From NCBI GenBank assembly GCA_021796055.1, contig JAJYOS010000335.1:1-7105 (forward strand): DNA of 7,105 bases, in the 5' to 3' direction. Made by a program: the position numbers and the translations under genes. Source of the DNA: Bacteroidota bacterium (GTDB taxonomy: Bacteria; Bacteroidota; Kryptoniia; Kryptoniales; JAKASW01). Shown here in pieces: positions 1 to 7,105 of this stretch (position 1 is its first letter; each line of letters starts with the position of its first letter). The notes under the pieces were generated by a model. It was given only the letters and a program-made list of their open reading frames with translations. It was not told where the DNA came from and did not search any database.

Positions 1-508
1 TTTGGGAGTCTGATGATTCATTGTTGACGAAATCCATGACGGAATGAAACAATGGGAACAGTCCGTTAAGCGTGGTAAAAATGAACTTGCCTCCCGGTTT
101 GAGTTCCTGTGCAGCGGACTTCAGTATCAAGAAATTTATCCCATCGGTCTGCATCAACGGGGAAGCCCCTTCACAGAGCATAATTGCATTGTCGAATGCG
201 TCGTGGAACGGCAAGCTGCGGGCATCCGCGAGGATGAACTCCATTTTAACGCCGCCTGCTTGAGCCTTCGCACGCGCTTTCGCGAGCATCGATTCGGATA
301 GACCGACGCCAACGACGGAGTATACGCGTCGCGCGAGTTCTACCGAATGGCGGCCAGTGCCACGGCCAACATCGAGAACCCTGGCTGTCAGATCATGATT
401 GACTTCGGACTCTATGAAATCAACTTCGCCCTTTGTACCGGCCGTGAAGGGTTGTTTGTCGTACTGGTTGGCAAAGTTGGCGAAGAAAGTTTCATGCCAT
501 TGTTTCAT
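1..508 (-). CDS. Class I SAM-dependent methyltransferase, partial (C-terminus off the left edge)
   Basis: An open frame runs from an ATG at 508 down to base 1 without a stop, giving 169 residues. The N-terminus (MKQWHETFFANFANQYD, then GTKGEVDFIE at about 24-33) precedes a Rossmann-type methyltransferase core. Motif I is VLDVGRGTGRH at 44-54, the beta-2 end is VVGVGLSESML at 65-75, ADARSLPF is at 94-101, and LKPGGKFIFTTLN is at 137-149. Such proteins use S-adenosylmethionine to methylate a small molecule or macromolecule in the cytoplasm; the substrate cannot be told. Family members are usually about 250 residues, so roughly a third is missing. An in-frame TAA about 25 codons upstream with no other start between fixes the ATG, although no clear Shine-Dalgarno sequence precedes it. 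Odd points: the usual GCGTG glycine loop reads GRGTG (R49), and the acidic residue that normally contacts the SAM ribose is Gly69. It may be a diverged or decaying enzyme. The family call is firm; activity is not. Confidence 0.85.
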   Translation of the reverse strand, partial: MKQWHETFFANFANQYDKQPFTAGTKGEVDFIESEVNHDLTARVLDVGRGTGRHSVELARRVYSVVGVGLSESMLAKARAKAQAGGVKMEFILADARSLPFHDAFDNAIMLCEGASPLMQTDGINFLILKSAAQELKPGGKFIFTTLNGLFPLFHSVMDFVNNESSDSQ

Positions 509-747
509 GGCTATATCCGGAAAACATATCTCGCGCGGCCAGGCATATTGCTCATGAGCCCGTTTTCGCTGACTGCGTTATGGAACAGTATGCGTGGGTA
601 CTATAGGGATCTTAGACCAGCCGAACGCCCCGACTTACATTTTGCTGTTGGTGGCGTCTCGCTTCATTTATGTGCTTCTTGTATCCCAATTGCATGCCTC
701 AGCAACCCAAAATTATCCTTCGTCGCTGCCAATTTCAACGATGCCTG
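509..747. other. Intergenic region upstream of the methyltransferase, no gene seen
   Basis: This stretch lies between the methyltransferase start and the terminator behind the GH130 gene. Short open frames cross it on the plus strand (for example 347-748), but they show no family resemblance and run antisense into the methyltransferase gene. Because a terminator separates it from the upstream operon, it should carry the methyltransferase promoter. A TATAGT hexamer lies on the minus strand at 605-600, but there is no matching -35 at the right distance, so I do not call a promoter. Confidence 0.5.
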
Positions 748-786
748 AAAACGAAAGATGCCGTGGGCACCCGCCACACGGCATCT
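748..786 (-). terminator. Rho-independent terminator of the symporter-GH130 operon
   Basis: A perfect 10-bp inverted repeat (AGATGCCGTG at 756-765 and CACGGCATCT at 777-786) encloses an 11-base loop. Read on the minus strand, the stem is followed at once by TTTCGTTTT (755-747), a U-rich tail. It begins 22 bases beyond the GH130 stop codon, as expected for the end of that operon. On the plus strand the sequence after the stem is not T-rich, so it should act in one direction only. Confidence 0.8.
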
Positions 787-808
787 CTCTGCAAGCGATG
801 AGTTATGT

Positions 809-2008
809 TTACTTCCTTTTCATCGTCTTTAATATCCTTAGATTTTTCTCGATCATCAAGTTCCGCGTCTTCACGCTCTCCGCGCTCCGCAGGCCGTCAG
901 GCGGAGTATTTAAAACATAATCAAGGAGTTTGTTCACTGTAGTCGAGACGACGTGTGTGCGCGTGTCAGAAGAACCGTAGTAGATGAGAACTTCACCGTT
1001 GTTCCTCCTGACCCAGCCGTTGCTGAATACTACGTTGGAGACATCTCCGATTCTCTCCTCTCCTTCGGGAGCGAGGAAGTACCCGGCGGGAGCGGCAATT
1101 TGCCTGTCCGGCTGATTCAAATCCGTCAGGAACATATATAGGACATACCGAAGCCCGGCCGCCGTATTGCGCACACCATGCGCCAGTTGCAGCCACCCCT
1201 TGTCAGTTTTTATCGGTGCGGGACCCAGCCCGTTCTTCACTTCCTTTATAGTGTGATACTGGCGGTCGTCAATGATCGTCTCATCGTCGATCACCGCGCC
1301 AAGCATCGAGCCGGCAAGCCCCCAGCCGATACCGCCTCCCGAACCCGCGCTGATGAACCCATCCTGCGGCCTTGTGTAGAATGCGTACTTGCCGTCTATG
1401 AATTCCGGATGGAGGACGACGTTTCGCTGCTGTGGCGACTTGGTCCGGAGATCGGGGAGTCTCTCCCATTTCAAGAAGTCCTTGGTCCGAGCGATGCCGC
1501 ATTGCGCCACGGCGGAGGAGAGGTCTCCCTTAGGTGCGTCAGGGTCCTTCCGCTCCGTGCAGAACAGCCCGTAGAACCAGCCGTCCTCGTGCTTCGTAAC
1601 CCTCATGTCATAGACGTTTGTGTCGGGATTGCCCGCAATCTCGGGCATCGTCACCGGGTAGTCCCAGAACCTGAAATTGTCGATGCCGTTCTTCGATTCT
1701 GCTACGGCGAAGAACGACTTCCTATCCGCTCCCTCCACCCTAACGAAGAGTAATATCTTTCCCTCGTGCTCAATGGCGCCGACGTTGAAGGCGGCGTTAA
1801 CGCCAATCCTTTCAAGGAGGTCAGGATTAGTCTTGTGGTCGAGGTCGTATCGCCAATGGATCGGAGCGTGTGCTCCAGTGACCACGGGATACTTGTAACG
1901 GGTGAATACTCCGTTCCCCTCCCTAACCGCTTCGTTCTTACGCCTTATCAGTTTCTCCTGGGCGGCGAGGAGCTGTTTTACCTTAAGATTGAATTGTGCT
2001 TTGTTCAT
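809..2008 (-). CDS. GH130 4-O-beta-D-mannosyl-D-glucose phosphorylase
   Basis: A 399-residue cytoplasmic enzyme (no signal peptide) of glycoside hydrolase family 130, subfamily 1 type. The known reaction is reversible phosphorolysis of 4-O-beta-D-mannosyl-D-glucose to alpha-mannose 1-phosphate and glucose. The five-bladed propeller family is recognised from [18 protein letters not shown] (52-69), NAAFNVGAI (71-79), [20 protein letters not shown] (86-105), PDTNVYDMR (128-136), [10 protein letters not shown] (147-156), [11 protein letters not shown] (193-203), GGGIGWGL (224-231), LAHGVR (275-280) and [12 protein letters not shown] (321-332). Asp134 in VYDMR appears to match the catalytic Asp of the family (EDPR-like motif in other subfamilies), by my recollection of alignments. 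Length is normal for the subfamily. The ATG at 2008 overlaps the symporter stop (ATGA), and AGGAG lies 7 bases upstream, so translation is probably coupled. A mannooligosaccharide phosphorylase of the same family is the main alternative, but the high similarity to the GH130_1 pattern favours the mannosyl-glucose enzyme. No mannobiose 2-epimerase, its usual partner, is visible in the window. Confidence 0.9.
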   Translation of the reverse strand: MNKAQFNLKVKQLLAAQEKLIRRKNEAVREGNGVFTRYKYPVVTGAHAPIHWRYDLDHKTNPDLLERIGVNAAFNVGAIEHEGKILLFVRVEGADRKSFFAVAESKNGIDNFRFWDYPVTMPEIAGNPDTNVYDMRVTKHEDGWFYGLFCTERKDPDAPKGDLSSAVAQCGIARTKDFLKWERLPDLRTKSPQQRNVVLHPEFIDGKYAFYTRPQDGFISAGSGGGIGWGLAGSMLGAVIDDETIIDDRQYHTIKEVKNGLGPAPIKTDKGWLQLAHGVRNTAAGLRYVLYMFLTDLNQPDRQIAAPAGYFLAPEGEERIGDVSNVVFSNGWVRRNNGEVLIYYGSSDTRTHVVSTTVNKLLDYVLNTPPDGLRSAESVKTRNLMIEKNLRILKTMKRK

Positions 2009-3963
2009 TTCGTTTCTCCTGCGAGCTGGGTGCCCGAGGTGCCTGCCTCGCTTGTCGGTACCTTCTTCTCTCCGAAGGTCGCTTCGAGCTTATCCCACCA
2101 GTTAACCTTTAGTATTATTGTCGTGACAATCATGAGTCCGAGCGAGATGTACAGACCGGTCCAGTCGCGTATAACCAGATAGACTGGCGCGGCCATAAGG
2201 GTGATCTGCCAGATAATTCCGACGAGTATGTTGAACATATCGCGCTTGAAATCCTTGTTCGGTTCAAATGATGGATCTGACCTCATCACCTTATCCTTGA
2301 TGGGTCCCCAGAAGCCCCACGGTCGCACGTTCTTGTAGAAGGACATAAGTGTTTCATCGTTCTCTGCCGGGGTCATGTAGGTGGCGACATAGCACCCGAT
2401 TATCGAAACCACGAATATGATGGGGAAGGAGTTCATGCTCGCGTTGTTCGCCAGGGGCCAGTTGCGGAGAAAGGGGATCATGTTGAAGTTGTCAAGGACA
2501 AGAAGAATAAGCATGGTCCCGATGCCGGTAAGCATTCCCCAGAAGTAACCGTATCCGTTGAAGCGCCACCAATACCATTTGAGCACATTAGCGGCCGTGT
2601 AGCCTCCCCAGAGGGCCGAAACGATCCAGAGGACTACCTGGTTGATCGAGCCGACCATGAATCCGATTCCGACGCCGACTATGATTACGAGGAGTGTCGT
2701 CACGTAGCTCCAGTTGACGTAAACCTTCGGGTCCGCATTGGGGTTAATGTAACGTTTGTAGATATCGTTGACGATGTATGCGGGGGCTGCGTTGACTGTG
2801 GCGGCGAAATTGCTCATAAATGCCGCGATGAGCCCGGCCATTAGAAACCCGAGGAGTCCAACCGGTATGTAGTGGGCGAGGACCTCCGGTAGTATCGTCT
2901 CGAAGTTCGGCGTCGAGATCGAGCCGCTGTATAGCGCGTTGAAATTTGTAAGAGCGAGAACAGCAAGTCCGGCGGTCATGAGATAACGCGCGGGGTTCAG
3001 AACCACGTTTACGGCCGAACTCATCTTAGCCGCTTCAACCGGGCTTTTCGTCGAGAGCACGCGCTGCATGTCGTAGTTGGGCGCGGGGCCCGCTGCGGAT
3101 ATGAATATCCCCTTGAAGAGCATCATCATAAAGAACAGGCCGAACATCGAGTATCCGTCCGTCGAAATCCATTTGCCGAACTCAGTCACCTTTGACGACG
3201 CCGCAAAATTGACCGACGACCAGCCAATGTTCAGGTGCCAACCGAAAAATATGTCCGACCATCCAGTCGGAAGGACGGCATGTATCATCGCAGGAGACAC
3301 GTATGACATCGCGATAATACCGATCGCGATCGACGATATTGTCAGGATCGCGTACTGCAGCACCTCAGTTATCACCACGCTGAACATTCCTCCCTTGATG
3401 ACGTAAAGGCTGGTTATTGCCATCAGTATGAGGCCGTAGAGGTTGGCGTTTATGTCAGGGTGTGCCTGCAACGTCGCAGGGTTGGTAACGAGCGGGGGAA
3501 GGAAAGCCACGGCAAACTCGCCGATCCCCTTGAATCCGTAAGAGAGAAATCCGATCACGCCGATGAGGGCGAAAACGACGACGATAATGTGGGAGAGCGT
3601 TCCCCCTTTTCCGCTTCCGAACCTCGTCTTTATCCACTCGGCTCCCGTCATCACGTTGGATCTTCTCAGCCATGCGGACATGTAGACCATCAGAAATATC
3701 TGATTGAACACCGGCCAAAGCCAGGGGAGCCACATGCTCTTCATGCCGTATACAGTGAGCCAGTATACCAGGAGCATTGTGCCGGCAACGTCGAACATCC
3801 CTGAGGCGTTCGAAACGCCCAGCATCCACCAGGGAAGCACGTTCCCTCCGAGGAAATAATGCTGTATGTTCTTCGAGGCCCTCTTAGTCACAAGCATGCC
3901 CAAGAGAACTACCCCCACGAGGTATACTATGATGATGCTCAGATCAACTACGCCCAGATGCAT
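2005..3963 (-). CDS. Sodium:solute symporter (SSS family), probable mannoside transporter
   Basis: A 652-residue inner-membrane protein rich in hydrophobic helices, of the SSS family (TC 2.A.21) with a LeuT-type fold. The first helix is about residues 8-25, followed by [20 protein letters not shown] (36-55), which carries the broken first core helix region. [12 protein letters not shown] (292-303) and [20 protein letters not shown] (380-399), followed by DIYKRY, are typical of a sugar-associated SSS subgroup. The C-terminal part has extra helices at about 578-597 and 602-618 and a hydrophilic tail, making it longer than the 500-550 residues of minimal members. Family members use a sodium gradient for uptake; the substrate here is inferred from the coupled GH130 phosphorylase to be a beta-mannosyl disaccharide or related sugar. 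In the sodium-site helix the pair usually read as Ser-Thr or Ser-Ser is Ser384-Asn385. The ATG at 3963 has AGGGAG 10 bases upstream. This is the first gene of the operon, and its end overlaps the phosphorylase start by 4 bases. Confidence 0.9.
   Translation of the reverse strand: MHLGVVDLSIIIVYLVGVVLLGMLVTKRASKNIQHYFLGGNVLPWWMLGVSNASGMFDVAGTMLLVYWLTVYGMKSMWLPWLWPVFNQIFLMVYMSAWLRRSNVMTGAEWIKTRFGSGKGGTLSHIIVVVFALIGVIGFLSYGFKGIGEFAVAFLPPLVTNPATLQAHPDINANLYGLILMAITSLYVIKGGMFSVVITEVLQYAILTISSIAIGIIAMSYVSPAMIHAVLPTGWSDIFFGWHLNIGWSSVNFAASSKVTEFGKWISTDGYSMFGLFFMMMLFKGIFISAAGPAPNYDMQRVLSTKSPVEAAKMSSAVNVVLNPARYLMTAGLAVLALTNFNALYSGSISTPNFETILPEVLAHYIPVGLLGFLMAGLIAAFMSNFAATVNAAPAYIVNDIYKRYINPNADPKVYVNWSYVTTLLVIIVGVGIGFMVGSINQVVLWIVSALWGGYTAANVLKWYWWRFNGYGYFWGMLTGIGTMLILLVLDNFNMIPFLRNWPLANNASMNSFPIIFVVSIIGCYVATYMTPAENDETLMSFYKNVRPWGFWGPIKDKVMRSDPSFEPNKDFKRDMFNILVGIIWQITLMAAPVYLVIRDWTGLYISLGLMIVTTIILKVNWWDKLEATFGEKKVPTSEAGTSGTQLAGETK
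2015..2020 (-). promoter_or_regulatory. Shine-Dalgarno site for the GH130 gene, inside the symporter end
   Basis: AGGAGA on the minus strand lies 7 bases (counting from AGGAG) before the ATG at 2008 and within the last codons of the symporter. Together with the ATGA overlap it fixes the phosphorylase start and suggests coupled translation. Confidence 0.7.
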
Positions 3964-4078
3964 TTCTTCACTTCTCCCTGTTAGTTAACATAAGCGCGGT
4001 TTGACGGAATTGTACGGAAAACGCCTGTCGTTGGGTGATTTGTAATCAGGTCTCGTCCTGGATCGCTCCCTTCAGCGT
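3964..4078. promoter_or_regulatory. Divergent intergenic region with a tandem 10-bp near-repeat (possible operator)
   Basis: The promoter of the symporter-phosphorylase operon (minus strand), and perhaps one for the amidohydrolase block, should lie here. TTTGACGGAA (4000-4009) is followed directly by TTGTACGGAA (4010-4019), identical at 8 of 10 positions, which spaces the repeats by about one helical turn. The repeat sits 37 bases upstream of the symporter ATG, a fitting place for a regulator. I could not pick convincing -35 and -10 boxes for the minus strand. The role as operator is inferred from position and repetition only. Confidence 0.35.
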
Positions 4079-4108
4079 GTGTGCCAATCTAACAATAAAG
4101 TCGAAGAA

Positions 4109-5415
4109 ATGAAATATTGTGAGGGAGCGAAGGCCGGTCTTGAAATTTCTCTCTATCCCGCTCGACATGACTCCGTTTTCCCGGAACGGTACTCTAGTCT
4201 TGAAGACATTTGCCCGCTCTTTTATATTCGACAAGTGAAATCCATCCTTCGTGGGAGATATGCAGCAGATGTGTCGCGCGGTGTCAGAGATGATGTCGGC
4301 ATTTTGGTCGAGGACGGACAAATTGTAGACATCGGAAGGTTTGAAGATCTCTCCCGCGAACGGCAAGGCGTGGCCGTCCTCGAATATGACGGCATTCTCT
4401 TTCCCTCGCTGATAAACGCTCATACTCATCTCGAACTTTCGTCCATTCGAAGGGAAAAGATACGCCACAGCGATTTTGTCGACTGGGTGATCAAGCTTGT
4501 GGACACGCGTACCTCGATGCTCTCCTTCGACGTCAGGCCGGATTGCGCCAGGGCGAAGAGGGAAGCCGAATCGAAGGGGACAGGCTATTTCGTGAACGTC
4601 GGAAATGACTTTCAGCTCAATCGGTCGCTGGGCGATGATCAGCTCTTCGAGTTTGAGCAGATAGGAATAAACGAATCGTCGGCCGACAAGATTTTCGAAC
4701 GAGCGACTGAGGTTGCCATGAAAGACAACGACGGCGCGCTCGCGATTCACGCGCCATACTCGGTCTCGCCGCGGCTCATGAAGATGCTGAAGTCCTTCAA
4801 TAGCAAACGTGGGAGAGTGACGTCGCTCCATCTGGCAGAGACTGCGGATGAGGTGGAGTTTGTGGCTACAGGGAGGGGGAGGATGGTCGACCTGCTCAAC
4901 TACAGGGTCCCGAAATGGGAGTTCCATCCGGCAGGCGTTTCTCCGGTCGAGTATGTCCATTCGCTTGGCCTCCTTGATGAAAAGACGCTCTGCGTCCACT
5001 GCGTATTCGTCGACGATGAAGACGCAAGGATTATAAGCGAATCAGGTAGCGCAGTCGCGGTCTGTCTGCGAAGCAACCTGGAGCTCTCAGGCGAGCTTCC
5101 GCCCGTCGACAAGTTTCTCAAGGCTGGAATCAGGCTCCTTATCGGCACAGACAGCACGGCCTCGGCACCCGACCTCGATATGTTTGCAGAGGTGGGAGCG
5201 TTTTACTCGAAATTCCGGAATATAATGAGCCCCATTTCGGTTCTGAGCGCAGCAACATCTGACGCCGCGATCTTCCTCGGCATCGAAAATAGGTACGGCA
5301 GTCTGAGCCCGGGGGCCTCGTCCAAGGTAGTCTATCTCCCGTTTGACGGGAAGAAGGAGGAAGTGTTGGAATACCTCGTATCAAACCCCGAAAACAAAAT
5401 GACTGTTGGAGAGTC

Positions 5416-5419
<4 letters not shown>
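4109..5419 (+). CDS. Metal-dependent amidohydrolase (deaminase-like, SAH/MTA deaminase or chlorohydrolase type)
   Basis: A cytoplasmic TIM-barrel amidohydrolase of the superfamily that includes S-adenosylhomocysteine/methylthioadenosine deaminase, aminofutalosine deaminase and guanine-type deaminases. Numbering is from the alternative GTG at 4079. The N-terminal beta-sandwich strand is GILVEDGQIVDIG (74-86). Metal ligands appear as H115 and H117 in NAHTHLELS, H251 in HLAET (with catalytic-type E254), and D358 in GTDSTAS; HAPYSVS (224-230) and VHCVF with H307 complete the active-site set. These motifs imply one metal ion and hydrolytic deamination of an aminated ring, but the substrate is not clear; aminofutalosine (menaquinone route) is one option. 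The start is uncertain: GTG 4079, ATG 4109 and GTG 4235 are in frame, none with a strong Shine-Dalgarno sequence. I chose the ATG because the GTG at 4235 would cut the first beta strand. Residues before about 47 show no family resemblance. The stop overlaps the next gene's TTG start. Confidence 0.85.
4200..4228 (+). promoter_or_regulatory. Promoter-like sequence within the 5' part of the amidohydrolase frame
   Basis: TTGAAG (4200-4205) and TATATT (4223-4228) are separated by exactly 17 bases, close to the sigma-70 consensus (4 of 6 and 5 of 6 matches). Transcription would begin near 4235, where an in-frame GTG lies, so a leaderless message is conceivable. It could also be chance in a relatively AT-rich stretch, and the promoter consensus of this organism may differ. 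Confidence 0.3.

Positions 5420-7105
<1,686 letters not shown>

Noticed and set aside
44..508. A 12-base inverted repeat (ATGAAACAATGG at 44-55 and its complement at 497-508)
   Set aside because: Both copies lie inside the methyltransferase coding sequence, encode family-consistent residues, and are 440 bases apart; most likely chance.
596..608. TATAGT as a -10 box for the methyltransferase
   Set aside because: No -35-like hexamer lies 16-18 bases upstream on the minus strand.
347..920. Overlapping plus-strand frames of 133 and 108 residues across the 509-808 gap
   Set aside because: They run antisense into genes on one or both sides, cross the terminator stem, and show no recognisable domain or ribosome site.
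1178..1753. A 191-residue plus-strand open frame
   Set aside because: It lies wholly antisense to the GH130 gene, which has continuous family motifs through this region.
4046..4999. A 317-residue minus-strand open frame
   Set aside because: It is antisense to the amidohydrolase core, whose metal-ligand motifs are unmistakable, and its translation resembles no family; it is a shadow of codon bias.

Overview
The window is a mid-GC bacterial stretch with seven protein genes on two opposed transcription blocks. The amidohydrolase, membrane-anchored protein, tgt and yajC block, the mannosyl-glucose phosphorylase beside a sodium:solute symporter, and the use of TTG starts fit a Gram-negative-type bacterium. 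The Bacteroidota/Ignavibacteriota side is my best guess, but this is a weak inference from protein flavour, not a test.

Layout. (1) Bases 1-508, minus strand: the N-terminal 169 residues of a class I SAM-dependent methyltransferase whose end lies off the left edge. (2) Bases 509-808: no gene; it contains a good intrinsic terminator facing the minus strand. (3) Bases 809-3963, minus strand: a two-gene operon of a sodium:solute symporter followed by a GH130 4-O-beta-D-mannosyl-D-glucose phosphorylase, joined by an ATGA stop/start overlap. (4) About 3964-4108: the divergent intergenic region, with a tandem 10-bp near-repeat that could be an operator. (5) Bases 4109-7105, plus strand: a tight block of a metal-dependent amidohydrolase/deaminase, a 129-residue membrane-anchored protein of unknown function, tRNA-guanine transglycosylase (tgt) and the start of yajC. 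Two of the three junctions in this block are identical TTGA overlaps (TTG start inside a TGA stop).

How the genes work together. The minus-strand pair reads as a small mannoside-use module: the symporter brings in a mannosyl disaccharide or related sugar, and the phosphorylase splits mannosyl-glucose with phosphate to mannose 1-phosphate and glucose. The plus-strand block is mostly housekeeping: tgt inserts the queuosine precursor into tRNA, and yajC is a Sec translocase accessory commonly found next to tgt. The amidohydrolase and the small anchored protein are the less understood members.

I did not find a convincing new defence, mobile or RNA-based system here. The items most worth a second look are the substitutions at SAM-binding positions in the methyltransferase, the repeated TTGA coupling, the uncertain amidohydrolase N-terminus with an internal promoter-like sequence, and the unidentified small protein.
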